Counted from the stretch's first letter, positions 18,474 through 27,619 are shown. The stretch: DNA of 64,000 nucleotides from Pegethrix bostrychoides GSE-TBD4-15B (GCA_019359155.1 JAHHHV010000002.1:1-64000), one strand, 5' to 3'. Made by a program: numbers and translations. Notes: a model not told the origin generated them from the sequence alone.

Positions 18474-19895
18474 TCAGCTACCAAACTCTGGGCGATGCTG
18501 CCAGGGATATGCCGCCATCAGCTGAGCAGCTAGCGCCAAAATCGTCGCCTCATCGGCTGGACGACCCACAAGCTGGATGCCTAGCGGTAGTCCTTGAGTG
18601 GTCAATCCAGTTGGCAACGCAATCGCAGGCTGGCCGGTGGCGTTAGCGGGCGGACAGGGCGCAATCCACTTAATAATTTGCTGCAAGGCTTCAGCAGGCA
18701 GCAGATTTCCCCACTCGCTCACCTGAATCGCCGGGTGCAGATAGACGGGCAGCAGCAGCGCGTCGTAGTCCTGAAAAAAAGCAACAATCTGCCGGGAGAG
18801 TATCTGCATGGTGGCGACCGCTCTCAGGTAATCGCCGCTGCTGTCCGGCTGAGACAGCAGCCAAGCGTTGAATGGACTCAATGCTGCTGGCGGCAAACCT
18901 GCCATGCTGACTCCGGCTCGCCAAACCACTAAAAACGGCTCTACCAATCCGGTGAAATCTGGGCAGGCTGGCTCTAGATAATGCCCCAAGTTTTCGAGTC
19001 GGCGTGCTGTTTCTAGGACCGCTTCAGCGCAGTCGGCATCAGCCTGAGCAATCGGCGGGATCTCAGTGCTGTAGGCAATTCGGCAGGGCGGCGGCGGCGT
19101 CTGGACAGTTTGTAAAACAGTTTGCAAAAAAGGCTGAGCCGGATTGCTGAGCCAGTATGGGTCGCCCGTCACCGTACCAGCCATCACGTCGAGTAGGGCA
19201 GCGGCATCGGTGACGGTATGCGCCAGAATGCCCTGCGTGCCAATGCCGCTCTGATGATCGCCCAGCGGAGCCGCTGAGATCCGGCCTCTAGCGGGCTTGA
19301 GGCCGACTAACCCGCAGCAGAAGGCTGGCCCGCGCACCGAGCCGCCGCCATCTGAACCCTGCGCCACTGGGCTGAGTCCAGCAGCGACAGCAGCAGCAGC
19401 TCCCCCGCTAGAGCCTCCTGGCGTGTGGCTCAAGTTCCACGGGTTGCGGGCAGGCGGCATCCCCACTGGCTCTGAGTAGGGCAGCGAGCCTAGCTCTGAA
19501 ACTGTCGTTTTACCTAGGATTACAAAGCCCGCCTGCTTCAGCCGCGTGATCACTGCATCATCGTGAGCGCTGATATGCTGCGCCATCGCCAGACTGCCAT
19601 ACAGACAGCGCACGCCCTGCACTGCCGTCAGATCTTTAATGGCAATTGGCACACCAAAAAACGGCGGCAGGTCATGACTGTCATTTGCCATCACCCTGAC
19701 CAGCCGTTCGGTTTTAGATTTAGCATCCGCGATGGCTAGCTCAGCAGTCACGGTCACAAAGCTGCCGAGCTGCGAGTCAAGGCTCTCGATCCGATCCAAA
19801 TAAAGCTGAGTCAGCTCCAGCGGCGAGACTTGCCCTGTGCGGATTAGGTGCGCCTGCTCTAGCGCAGGCGTGAAGGCCAGATCGGTCTGGTTCAT
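18474..19895 (-). CDS. Amidase-signature family hydrolase
   Basis: The 473-residue enzyme has the Ser-cisSer-Lys triad of the amidase signature family: Lys87 in IAIKDL, Ser162 in TPGGSSGGAAA and nucleophile Ser186 in GSDGGGSVRGPAF. It hydrolyses an unknown amide. It is not GatA, because the gat context and GatA-specific blocks are missing. An in-frame 12-bp duplication at 19105-19128 gives LQTVLQTVQT. It is convergent with pyrB, leaving a 10-base gap. Confidence 0.88.
   Translation of the reverse strand: MNQTDLAFTPALEQAHLIRTGQVSPLELTQLYLDRIESLDSQLGSFVTVTAELAIADAKSKTERLVRVMANDSHDLPPFFGVPIAIKDLTAVQGVRCLYGSLAMAQHISAHDDAVITRLKQAGFVILGKTTVSELGSLPYSEPVGMPPARNPWNLSHTPGGSSGGAAAAVAAGLSPVAQGSDGGGSVRGPAFCCGLVGLKPARGRISAAPLGDHQSGIGTQGILAHTVTDAAALLDVMAGTVTGDPYWLSNPAQPFLQTVLQTVQTPPPPCRIAYSTEIPPIAQADADCAEAVLETARRLENLGHYLEPACPDFTGLVEPFLVVWRAGVSMAGLPPAALSPFNAWLLSQPDSSGDYLRAVATMQILSRQIVAFFQDYDALLLPVYLHPAIQVSEWGNLLPAEALQQIIKWIAPCPPANATGQPAIALPTGLTTQGLPLGIQLVGRPADEATILALAAQLMAAYPWQHRPEFGS
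19105..19128. repeat. In-frame near-perfect 12-bp duplication
   Basis: The unit acagtttgtaaa is repeated as acagtttgcaaa inside the amidase gene, keeping the frame and giving two QTV-type repeats in the protein. Confidence 0.65.
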
Positions 19896-19954
19896 GGCGG
19901 GTTAAGTCAATCAGCAAACTGCTCTGACTGTAGCAGGCGAGGGCTACGTTCCAG

Positions 19955-20476
19955 CTAGCGCGGTGCAGAACCTGATTGCGGTATTGCGGCACGCTGAGCT
20001 TGTTGAGCCGCCTGCCGCTGAGCCATCTGCTGAGGCGTAAGCTGAGGCACCTGCTGCGTTACTTTAGCTGCCTGCCGCTCGGCCTGCCGTTCTGGGAAGG
20101 CGCATTCTACCGTAACTTTAATATTGCAGTTGACCGTACCCGCCGCGATGTAGGGCACACCCGCGCCGCCGCTGACGTTCATCCCAAATTCCAACGTCAC
20201 TTTTTCAACGTTGGCTAAAGCGGCATCGTTGAAGGCGTTGAGCGTGTATTTGGTGTAGGTCTTAATCGTGCTTTCAATGGCGTTAAAGCTCTGAGCGCTG
20301 GCCTCCAGTCCTTTAGTGCTGGCTCGCCCTAGAGAATCGACCCAGCCTTTCTGTCCAGTCCGACCGACTTCGCCCGTTTCAGCGGCTGGCTCAACGGCTG
20401 GCGCTACCACATCTTCGGTAGCTTCAACGTAGATAACCGTGCCATCCTCAAGCTGAATTGGCTGTAACTGACTCAT
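19955..20476 (-). CDS. Trypsin-co-occurring domain (Trypco1 / CU044_2847) protein
   Basis: This 173-residue protein matches the CU044_2847 (Trypco1) family: start LQPIQLEDGTVIYVEATED, then FNAIESTIKTYTKYTLNAF, VEKVTLEFGMNVSGGAG and a final strand IKVTVECAF. The C-terminal ~45 residues are a Gln/Ala-rich tail. The family was defined by its association with trypsin-like proteases in predicted conflict and stress systems. No protease is adjacent here; one is about 10 kb away. The ATG at 20476 is chosen over an upstream TTG because an aaggggttt-type ribosome site precedes it. Confidence 0.8.
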   Translation of the reverse strand: MSQLQPIQLEDGTVIYVEATEDVVAPAVEPAAETGEVGRTGQKGWVDSLGRASTKGLEASAQSFNAIESTIKTYTKYTLNAFNDAALANVEKVTLEFGMNVSGGAGVPYIAAGTVNCNIKVTVECAFPERQAERQAAKVTQQVPQLTPQQMAQRQAAQQAQRAAIPQSGSAPR

Positions 20477-20566
20477 TATCAAACCCCTTGCACAAGCTTA
20501 ATTTTGGTAGATGCCTCGAAAGTACCCAAGCCTGAGCCGCGTCGAATCAGGTGTCACACCCCCTAA

Positions 20567-20595
20567 GCCTCAGATACGCCTCAGATACGCCTCAG
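20567..20595. repeat. Tandem repeat, 11 bp x2.6
   Basis: Two full copies and a partial third copy of gcctcagatac lie just beyond and over the 3' end of the zinc-ribbon gene, overlapping its stop codon at 20592-20594. Confidence 0.75.
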
Positions 20596-21170
20596 CTGCG
20601 ATCCAGCCAGCCCCGGATGCGCACCCGACTAGCGACATACAGCGGAATTTGATAATGCTCGGCAATCAGCCAGCCCACCATCAGCAGATGTACGCCAAAG
20701 GTGCAGGCCAGCCAGACCAGCGGAAACCAAGACCAGAGGCTCCCCGGTAGCGGTGGAAACAGATAGGCCATCAGCCCCACAATTGATCCAGGCAGCAGTA
20801 CCAGCACCAAACTCACAAACCAAACTACCGCCGTCAGGCTAGGGTCGTCGCGGTGAGTAGACTGCCAGCCTCGGCCAGTCCAGCGCCAGGATAGAGGCTG
20901 AGCGCTATCGACCACCTGCACGGTTTGATTTTGCAGATTGGCGGTGAAAATATGGCGGCAAAAGCTGCAAGCAAAAGCATCCATCAGCGTCAGCTCGGCA
21001 ATCTGACCGTGTCGACAGATTGGGCAAATATAGCTGTCGTGATAGCTGAGGCTCTGAAATTCGCGTTTGGCACTGAGATTATTTGGATCGAGCTTGACAT
21101 TCAGGCTGGATGAAGCTTGAGTAGGCGGGACAACGCTAGGCGGGTTCCAGTCTGGGATTGGCTGGGTCAT
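20592..21170 (-). CDS. Zinc-ribbon membrane protein of unknown function
   Basis: The 192-residue protein has a Cys4 zinc ribbon, CPICRHGQ followed by CSFCRHIF, at about residues 49-76, and two membrane helices near the C-terminus (TAVVWFVSLVLVLLPGSIVG and LVWLACTFGVHLLMVG). The ATG at 21170 (MTQPIPDWNPPS) is chosen over the longer ORF start because the extra residues look non-conserved and low in content. It appears to be a cyanobacterial conserved protein; role unknown. Confidence 0.72.
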   Translation of the reverse strand: MTQPIPDWNPPSVVPPTQASSSLNVKLDPNNLSAKREFQSLSYHDSYICPICRHGQIAELTLMDAFACSFCRHIFTANLQNQTVQVVDSAQPLSWRWTGRGWQSTHRDDPSLTAVVWFVSLVLVLLPGSIVGLMAYLFPPLPGSLWSWFPLVWLACTFGVHLLMVGWLIAEHYQIPLYVASRVRIRGWLDRS

Positions 21171-21271
21171 GGCATCCGGTGACAAAGAGCTAGAAGGCAG
21201 AGCTGCGCCAGAACATCTAGGCAATATCTAGATAGACTCAGTTGCTTGGCACTTCTAGCTAGAGCAGCCGA

Positions 21272-22060
21272 TTAAAGCGATCCAACCAGCGCACCTGAGC
21301 CGACTGAGCGAACAATTTCTCGTCCTGCTTGCTCTAGGATAACAACAGGCTCTAGCCCCATCTCAACTCGCTTAATTAAAACCTGACCGTTGGCCACCCG
21401 CTCCCCAACTGCCGCATAGCGACTGGTATATTCGTCAGCCGCTTTGATAATCACGTTGGTCTTGCCGCCCACCTGCACCACGCCGCTAATTTCCAGCGAT
21501 TCGGCAGCGCTGCGGGGCGGTGCCATCGGGCTAATGCCGGGGACGCTAACCGTCGGCAGATTTCCCGCAGCCAGCGGCGGTAGTGTTGCCGAAGCGGGCA
21601 GCAGGGGCGGCAGCGGAAAGACCGCAGGCGGCGGCGCTGGAGCTGGCGCGACCGGAACTGGCGCGACTGGAATCTGGACAACGGGTGCAGGATTGACTGC
21701 GGGTGCTCCGGCAGGCCGAACCTGCACGACTGTCGGAGCTAGACCCAGCGAAGCAAACGGGTCAGGTCGTCCACTGTCGATTTGCGGGACGCGCTGGGCG
21801 GAGGTGGTAAGCGGAATCAAGTTCGGGATAGGGTTGGACTGAACGGCTGAGCCTGCAACTGAGCCTGCAACCAGCGGATTTGGGAAGAAGTCTTGGGAGT
21901 CTAGGGGCGATGGCTCAGGCTGGGCTGCCGCAGTTGATTCATCCACAGCTGCCACTTCAGCAGGGACGCTCGGCTCGTTTTGGGAGGCCAATTTATTTGT
22001 GCAGCCTGCGCTCAGACAAAGTAGGCCAGCGATGCCCAACCACCATCTATTTCCACGCAT
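21272..22060 (-). CDS. Proline-rich lipoprotein with PilP-like C-terminal domain
   Basis: This 262-residue protein has a lipoprotein signal (GIAGLLCLSAGC, lipidated Cys20), a long Pro/Ala/Val-rich linker (about 30-175, including repeated PVAP), and a folded C-terminal domain of ~75 residues (LEISGVVQVGGKTNVIIKAADEY...VGERVANGQVLIKRVE) that resembles the PilP/GspC-type beta domain. Type IV pilus PilP proteins link the inner-membrane PilNO complex to the secretin. No pil genes lie nearby, so the pilus link is an inference. A 12-bp duplication occurs near 21848. Confidence 0.72.
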   Translation of the reverse strand: MRGNRWWLGIAGLLCLSAGCTNKLASQNEPSVPAEVAAVDESTAAAQPEPSPLDSQDFFPNPLVAGSVAGSAVQSNPIPNLIPLTTSAQRVPQIDSGRPDPFASLGLAPTVVQVRPAGAPAVNPAPVVQIPVAPVPVAPAPAPPPAVFPLPPLLPASATLPPLAAGNLPTVSVPGISPMAPPRSAAESLEISGVVQVGGKTNVIIKAADEYTSRYAAVGERVANGQVLIKRVEMGLEPVVILEQAGREIVRSVGSGALVGSL

Positions 22061-22202
22061 CGTCTCATCCCCACAAAATAGCTCTCATCAAATAATAATT
22101 GCGCTGCGCCAAAATGGACTATTTTCTTTTGGAAGAAGATATTTGGCCAGCGCAGTGTAGCAAATACGCAGCAATCTGAAATTGCCTAGTAAATTGCCCA
22201 GT

Positions 22203-22224
22203 AAAAAGGCGCATTGCTGCGCCT
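22203..22224 (-). terminator. Intrinsic terminator of the Gld-type ABC operon
   Basis: On the minus strand a perfect 7-bp stem aggcgca / tgcgcct with a 4-base loop is followed directly by a run of five T. It lies 110 bases past the stop of the last gene (22334) of the leftward ABC operon. Confidence 0.8.
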
Positions 22225-22333
22225 GTGAGGAGCGTGTTGAATTGACTAAGCCTCAACTACAGCGCCCCCAACGTCGATTCCAGAATTGTTGAAATTAATT
22301 TTGAAACTGAATTTTAAGCTGTTGGTGCTAGAA

Positions 22334-23008
22334 CTATTGGTCAGAATTTGGTGAGGCTTCGGGTGGAGTTTCGGGTGGAGTTTCCGGCAACACCGAGGGC
22401 GAAGCTGACTCAGAGGGTTCAGGACTCGCTTTCTGGCTCGATTTTTCGTCGGCTTTCCACTCGTCTAGCGGGCGGTTGACGGCGTTATCAAAGTTGGGCG
22501 AAACCAGCACCACCTGGAGATCTTTGGCATCAGCAGGTGGATCGATCTGGGCGTAGAAATGCGTCCGATTGAAGTCATATTCGCCGATCACCAGCTGATG
22601 CGTTTTTTGATCCTTGAGCGTCAGATCAATCGTGGCGGTCGGCTGATGCAGGCCAAACTGCTCGCGATCGGTGAGCGGCACGGTGAGGGTGCGGGGCGTT
22701 TTGTCAGAAGCCAACAAATCCAGCAGAAAGGCGAGCGACGGATCGCTGGCCGCCGTTTTCTCTGGCTCCAGCATTTGCCATTTACCGTCTTGATCGCGCT
22801 CAAACTTGAGGCTGTGCAGGCGAGTCTTCAGGGTCAGGCTTTGAATATCGGCAGCTGGGAAGGTAAACAGCGGCTGTTCGGCTTCCGTTACGGTCTGCGA
22901 CTTGTCATCGGCGGGCTTAGGTGCGGGCTGCTGCGCCACTAGCGCCACCACGCTGCCTAAGGTCAAGGCAGCTAGCAAAAGTCCCAAGGTTGTCGGCTGA
23001 ATTTTCAT
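22334..23008 (-). CDS. DUF4340 protein of Gld-type ABC system
   Basis: The 224-residue protein has an N-terminal membrane anchor (residues ~5-25) and a DUF4340 domain (FPAADIQSLTLKTRLHSLKFERD, LASDKTPRTLTVPLTDREQFGL, HQLVIGEYDFNRTHFYAQI). DUF4340 genes regularly follow GldG-type genes in ABC operons linked to gliding or exopolysaccharide export; the biochemical role is not known. The acidic, Pro/Ser-rich tail includes a 12-bp in-frame duplication (22358-22381). Its ATG abuts the gldG-like stop. Confidence 0.84.
   Translation of the reverse strand: MKIQPTTLGLLLAALTLGSVVALVAQQPAPKPADDKSQTVTEAEQPLFTFPAADIQSLTLKTRLHSLKFERDQDGKWQMLEPEKTAASDPSLAFLLDLLASDKTPRTLTVPLTDREQFGLHQPTATIDLTLKDQKTHQLVIGEYDFNRTHFYAQIDPPADAKDLQVVLVSPNFDNAVNRPLDEWKADEKSSQKASPEPSESASPSVLPETPPETPPEASPNSDQ
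22358..22381. repeat. In-frame tandem duplication, 12 bp x2
   Basis: Two perfect copies of ttcgggtggagt encode a repeated PETP in the tail of the DUF4340 protein. Confidence 0.8.
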
Positions 23009-24622
23009 CTAGCGTCTCCTCCACCAGATCAGCGCCGCCGTCCCAAAACCCAGCAGCGGCAGCAGCACCAGCGCCAGCAGCACCGAGCTAATCTGCTGCG
23101 CTCCCGACATCACAATCCGGCGGTTGGTCATTTCTTTGGGGCGAATCGAGAGCACCTGATCATCCTGCTGACTCAGCCAGCTCACAGCATTCAAAAACAG
23201 GTCGCCGTTGAGCTGCTGGTCAAACAGCCCATCTGTGGCAAAGCTGGAGCTGCCAATGACGACGAGCCGCGCTTCGGGCTGAGTTTTCTCGGCTTCGTCA
23301 GGTGAGGGCGAAGGGCTAGGACTTGGCTCTGGGGGCTTGGCGGCTTCAGGCGTTTCAACCGTGCGGCTGAATGCAGCGCCCATGTCAAAGGGGCCTTTGG
23401 GATCGGCAGGGTCAGCTTTGACTGCGCCTGTGCCTGCTTCGATTTGCTGCGCCTGCGTCTGGGCAGAGGTGGTGAGCAGTGCCGTAGCCTGGACTTGATC
23501 AACCGGCGAGATTTGCAGAGGTCGCGCCAGTGGGAAAAACGAAATGCCGTTTTTGAAGCCCTGCGTAATCGGGTGCTCACCGTATTGGCTGATGATCACC
23601 ACGCCTGCCCCTAGCCCCGACTGTTCGCCTGCCGGATCGATCACCAGTCGGTCGCTCAGCGTCACGCCCCAGGGCTTCAGCAAGCCGTCCAGATTGGGAT
23701 CGGTTTGGGGATCTATCAGCATCATCAGGCCACTCTTGCGCTTCAGGTAGTCTTCCAGGGCAGTGACTTCTGAGGGCAGCAAGCCTCGCTGCGCTCCGGC
23801 CATCACCACAACGCTGGCATCTTCCGGGATTTTGGGATTCTCAGCCAGATTCAGCGGCTCAGCTGTCAGGCTCTCTTCGCTTAACCGCTGCTGCACCTGC
23901 GAGAAGCCGCCCTGCCCCGCCTCCAGACCTCGCTCGCCATGCCCCTGCAAGAAATAGACCTTGCGCGGCTGGCTGTCTGCCTGGGCAATGCCATTGGTCA
24001 GCTTGCGCTCTGAGAGCTTTTCCTGAGGATTAACCGTCTGCACCAGCCGCCGCTTGCCGTCTGTTTCCAAGTAGAGTTCGCCAAGCTGCTGCACGCCGAA
24101 CTCGCGCGCCACCCCTGGTTTTGCCTGCGGATCGACAAACTCATAGCTAAACTGGCTGGTCTCGCGCCGATAGTTATCGAGCAGCTGCCGATCGATTGGG
24201 CTGGGGCTAGGCGTAAAAATCCAGGCTTTGACCGGCTGCTTCAAGTCACCTAGCACCTGCTGCGTCTGGGGCGCAAGCGTGAACAGCTGGTTCTCAGTCA
24301 GGTCAATCTGGCTGCTATAGCGCGTCCCCAAAAAGTTGACGAAGCCCAAAATCAGCAAGACCGAGAGCGTCGCCACCACGGCATTGGTGCCCACCTGCGT
24401 TGAGCGCTGACTCCAGAAGCTTCGCCCGGCATAGCCACCCAAAATCAGCCAGCCAATCAGCGCCACCAGCCCCGCCAGCACGATGGTGATAGGCGCTGCC
24501 GTCCAGCCAGCAATTGCGCCTGCGGTGAGTCCGGCAATTACCAAGCAAAGCGCCAGCCAGAGCAGATATTTAGCGTATTTCTTAAAGGAACTGAGCGAAC
24601 GGCTCGGAGAAGTCAGCTTCAT
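23009..24622 (-). CDS. GldG-family ABC auxiliary protein
   Basis: The 537-residue protein has N-terminal membrane helices (about 18-65 and 84-100), a large extracytoplasmic GldG-type domain (SQIDLTENQLFTLAPQTQQVL, VYFLQGHGERGLEAGQGGFSQV, LMMLIDPQTDPNLDGLLKPWGV) and a final helix near 512-533 (SVLLALVLLPLLGFGTAALI). GldG pairs with the GldF permease and GldA ATPase. A proline/glutamate linker lies near residues 420-455. It is the third gene of the leftward operon. Confidence 0.87.
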   Translation of the reverse strand: MKLTSPSRSLSSFKKYAKYLLWLALCLVIAGLTAGAIAGWTAAPITIVLAGLVALIGWLILGGYAGRSFWSQRSTQVGTNAVVATLSVLLILGFVNFLGTRYSSQIDLTENQLFTLAPQTQQVLGDLKQPVKAWIFTPSPSPIDRQLLDNYRRETSQFSYEFVDPQAKPGVAREFGVQQLGELYLETDGKRRLVQTVNPQEKLSERKLTNGIAQADSQPRKVYFLQGHGERGLEAGQGGFSQVQQRLSEESLTAEPLNLAENPKIPEDASVVVMAGAQRGLLPSEVTALEDYLKRKSGLMMLIDPQTDPNLDGLLKPWGVTLSDRLVIDPAGEQSGLGAGVVIISQYGEHPITQGFKNGISFFPLARPLQISPVDQVQATALLTTSAQTQAQQIEAGTGAVKADPADPKGPFDMGAAFSRTVETPEAAKPPEPSPSPSPSPDEAEKTQPEARLVVIGSSSFATDGLFDQQLNGDLFLNAVSWLSQQDDQVLSIRPKEMTNRRIVMSGAQQISSVLLALVLLPLLGFGTAALIWWRRR

Positions 24623-24650
24623 AAAAAATTAGGTTGAACCTTTTCAAAAT

Positions 24651-25451
24651 CTAGGAGCGCTGGAACCGGAAGGCTTCAATCGACTGAGCGGTGAGAAATA
24701 GACCCAGCAAAATATAGCTGACAAACACCAGAATGCTGCTGCTGTCAAAAATCCCCTGGGTGAGCGTGTTGTAGTTTTTGATCAGCGATAAATGTTTTAG
24801 CCCATCGCCGACTGGCCCAACTAGGCTATTGGCCACCAGCTCGATCACCCAGAGCACCAGCACTAGCCCAAAGGTGAGAATTGCCGCCAGAATCGTGCTG
24901 TCGGTCAGTGACGAGACAAACATCCCCAGCGACAGAATTGCCCCAGCCAGCAGCACCAGCCCCAGATGCCCCAGCAACATCACCGTTAGCGAGGCAGGCG
25001 GATCTGAGGCGCTGACGGCAATCGCCTGATAGAGCAGCAGCGGCAGCAGCAGCGTGATGAAAAACGTGATTGCCCCTAGCCACTTACCTAGCGCTACCAC
25101 CCAATTGGTTAAAGGCGAGGTGGCCAATAGCTCCAGCGTGCCGCGCTTGCGTTCTTCGGCATATAGCCCCATCGAAATCATTGGCAAAATGAACATGGCC
25201 AGCGAACTCAGCGTGCCGAGAAAAAAGCTGAGAAACTGATAGGGCACGTCAGTTGGCTGACCCGTCACGCCCATCTGATCCCGCAGGGCAGACTGGGCAA
25301 TTAGCCCCTCTGGGCCGAGCAAAATTGCGAAGAAGAAAAAGCCGCTCAGCAGCCAGAATACGCCTGCAATCACGTAGGCAAACGGTGAGGCGAAGTAGCT
25401 TTGCAGCTCGCGGCGGTAGATGGCAATCAGGTTGGCAAAAATTACGCGCAT
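24651..25451 (-). CDS. ABC-2 type permease (GldF-like)
   Basis: The 266-residue membrane protein has six predicted helices and starts LIAIYRRELQSYFASPFAYVIAGVF, the standard opening of GldF-type ABC-2 permeases. It also shows AMFILPMISMGLYAEERKRGTLELLATSPL, the conserved cytoplasmic coupling segment. It is encoded directly after the ATPase gene (stop at 25452, ATG at 25451), so the two are cotranslated. Confidence 0.9.
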   Translation of the reverse strand: MRVIFANLIAIYRRELQSYFASPFAYVIAGVFWLLSGFFFFAILLGPEGLIAQSALRDQMGVTGQPTDVPYQFLSFFLGTLSSLAMFILPMISMGLYAEERKRGTLELLATSPLTNWVVALGKWLGAITFFITLLLPLLLYQAIAVSASDPPASLTVMLLGHLGLVLLAGAILSLGMFVSSLTDSTILAAILTFGLVLVLWVIELVANSLVGPVGDGLKHLSLIKNYNTLTQGIFDSSSILVFVSYILLGLFLTAQSIEAFRFQRS

Positions 25452-26555
25452 TTAGGCATCTCCTGGCTCGGCGTTCGCTGGATCTTCTGGATTGTCCAAA
25501 TCGACTGGCTCAGCGACGGCGACTGCCTCCGCTGGGGCTGCTTTTGTGTCTGCTTTCGCCCGCTCGTCGGCTTGCGCCATTTCCTCTGGGTCAATTACCT
25601 TCTCTTCAGTTGTCAGCTCTAAGAACACATCTTCCAGCGTGACGCGGGTGCGCCGCATTTCAAACAGCCCTAGCCCCGCCTGCACGACTGCCGCCGCAAT
25701 CTCACCACCCGGATCGGGCAGATTGGCCTCCAGCGCCACCCGCAGCCGAAAATGCTCGGCGGGCAGACTCTCATCGGCTATTTGCTCCACGCTCTTAACG
25801 CCGGGTAGCAGACTGGGCATTTGTTGAATCTGCCAGTCTAGCTGCGCCGGATTGCCCGCCACCTCTAGCTCGTAGCCATCTCCGCCTGCCAGCTCGGCCA
25901 TGAGTTGTTCAGGAGTGTTGGTGGCGACGACGCGCCCTCGGTTGATGATCGCCACGCGGCTGCAAGTCATGCTGACTTCGGGCAGGATATGCGTCGAGAG
26001 AATAATCGTATGTTCGCCCGCTAGACTCTTGATCAGGTTTCGCACGTCGATGATTTGGCGCGGATCTAGCCCGACAGTCGGCTCGTCTAAAATAATGGCG
26101 GGCGGGTCATGCACAATGGCTTGGGCGATGCCAACCCGCTGCCGAAATCCCTTCGAGAGCTTGCGGATCAGCACGCTCCGCTTTTCGAGCAGGTTGCACC
26201 GCTTCAGAGCATTTTCGACCTGCGCGATGCGATCACCTGCCGCCACGCCTTTGATCCGCGCCACGAAATGCAGAAACCCTTCCACCGTCATGTCAGTATA
26301 GAGCGGCGGCGTTTCGGGCAGGTAGCCAATCTGTCGCCGCACGGCCATCGAGTTTTCATGCACGTCAAATCCGGCGATGCGGGCAGTGCCGCTGCTGGCT
26401 GGCAGATAGCCCGTCAGAATCCGCATTGTGGTGGTTTTGCCAGCACCATTTGGCCCCAAAAAACCCAGAATTTCGCCTTTCTCCACGGAAAAGGTGACAT
26501 CCTGAATAGCAGGAGTGGAGCCATAAATTTTGCTCAGATGTTCGACTTCAATCAT
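25452..26555 (-). CDS. ABC transporter ATPase (GldA-like) with acidic C-terminal tail
   Basis: The 367-residue ATPase has Walker A GPNGAGKTTT, signature LSKGFRQRVGIAQAI, Walker B AIILDEPTVGLD and H-loop STHIL. The region after ~residue 215 is the usual GldA-type C-terminal domain; the last ~40 residues form an Ala/Glu/Asp-rich tail. It is the first gene of the leftward operon ATPase - permease - GldG - DUF4340. Such systems are linked to gliding, polysaccharide or adhesin export; the substrate here is unknown. Confidence 0.9.
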   Translation of the reverse strand: MIEVEHLSKIYGSTPAIQDVTFSVEKGEILGFLGPNGAGKTTTMRILTGYLPASSGTARIAGFDVHENSMAVRRQIGYLPETPPLYTDMTVEGFLHFVARIKGVAAGDRIAQVENALKRCNLLEKRSVLIRKLSKGFRQRVGIAQAIVHDPPAIILDEPTVGLDPRQIIDVRNLIKSLAGEHTIILSTHILPEVSMTCSRVAIINRGRVVATNTPEQLMAELAGGDGYELEVAGNPAQLDWQIQQMPSLLPGVKSVEQIADESLPAEHFRLRVALEANLPDPGGEIAAAVVQAGLGLFEMRRTRVTLEDVFLELTTEEKVIDPEEMAQADERAKADTKAAPAEAVAVAEPVDLDNPEDPANAEPGDA

Positions 26556-26717
26556 GGGTGAAGTAAGGGGCGAGGAATGGGATGCGAGCGCTATGCTGTT
26601 ATATCCGAAGCTGGGCAGTTTGGACAGAATTGAACATTAAAAGTTTCAACGGGCAATTGTAGCTAAAAGATCTGGATCTCTGGGAAATCCGGGGAACCAA
26701 GACGTGACACAGACTGG

Positions 26718-27518
26718 TTAGCTTGCCGTAGGGGCTGGAGCGGTTGCAGTTGTCTCAGCCTGATCTGCCGACCGATCTCCTGACAGAGCTGCTGGCTGCA
26801 TGTAGTCTGGAAATCCGGGAATCGGCTTGAGCTCTGGCAGTCTGTAGGTTAGTGCCTTGCTGGTTTGTTTGTGCAGCCCCACAATCGCCTCGGCCAGCTT
26901 CACGGCAGCGGCGACTGCATCAATGATGGGAATGCCCAACCGCTGCTCTAGCTCCAGATCCAGACGACTCATCCCGGCACAGCCCAGACAGAGCGCCTCG
27001 GCACGATCTTGCTCCATTGCTAGCCTTCCAGCAATTTCCAGGGCATCTAGCGTTTGCTGCCGCGCATTTTCGGTTTCAATCACCGGAATGCCCGTGGTGC
27101 GAATTGAGACACAGCGTTGGGCAAAGCCCGTTTTGGCAATGGTCTTCTCAATCATATCCAGTGCCCGATGTTGCGTTGTCACCACGCCCCAACGCGCCGC
27201 CAGCATATTGGCCACATACATACTCGCCTCGGCAATGCCAATCACGGGTTTGGTTGTCACTTCGCGAGCCGCTTCCACGCCCGGATCGCCCCAGCAGGCA
27301 ATCACAAAGGCATCAAACTGGTCTTTGCCCAGCACCACCTGCTCTAGAATGCCGGGGATTGCCAGATACTCGTCGTAGTAGCTTTCGATAGACTGAGGGC
27401 CAGTCTTGGGCTGCGTGGTGATGACTGTAGTTTGCGGGGCGCGTGCCGCCTGTGCAGATTCGTCGATGCCCTGCGTCATCGGTTCGTAGGTATTGCCGTT
27501 GATTACCTGAATTCGCAT
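26718..27518 (-). CDS. Aspartate/glutamate (hydantoin) racemase family protein
   Basis: The 266-residue enzyme has the two catalytic cysteines of the Asp/Glu racemase superfamily, in FVIACWGDPGVEA and LCLGCAGMSRL, with the family block VIGIAEASMYVANML between them. The start MRIQVINGNTYEPMTQGI at 27518 is used in place of an ORF extension of eight residues, because IQVINGNTN-type N-termini are typical of hydantoin racemases. It would interconvert an amino acid or hydantoin derivative by a two-base mechanism. The Ala/Thr/Pro-rich C-terminal tail looks unstructured. It is the last gene of a leftward three-gene group. Confidence 0.84.
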   Translation of the reverse strand: MRIQVINGNTYEPMTQGIDESAQAARAPQTTVITTQPKTGPQSIESYYDEYLAIPGILEQVVLGKDQFDAFVIACWGDPGVEAAREVTTKPVIGIAEASMYVANMLAARWGVVTTQHRALDMIEKTIAKTGFAQRCVSIRTTGIPVIETENARQQTLDALEIAGRLAMEQDRAEALCLGCAGMSRLDLELEQRLGIPIIDAVAAAVKLAEAIVGLHKQTSKALTYRLPELKPIPGFPDYMQPAALSGDRSADQAETTATAPAPTAS

Positions 27519-27581
27519 CAAGCTAAATATAGCAGCAGACATGGCGGTACAGAGTGCAACAGTCGTATTTTACAGCAGTCA

Positions 27582-27619
27582 TATTTTACGGTACTGTTCA
27601 AATTTTACGGCACTGTTCA
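27582..27619. repeat. Tandem repeat, 19 bp x2 plus partial copy
   Basis: Two near-identical 19-bp units (tattttacggtactgttca and aattttacggcactgttca) lie upstream of the Asp/Glu racemase gene, with a degenerate related stretch just before. They sit in its presumed promoter region. Confidence 0.75.
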
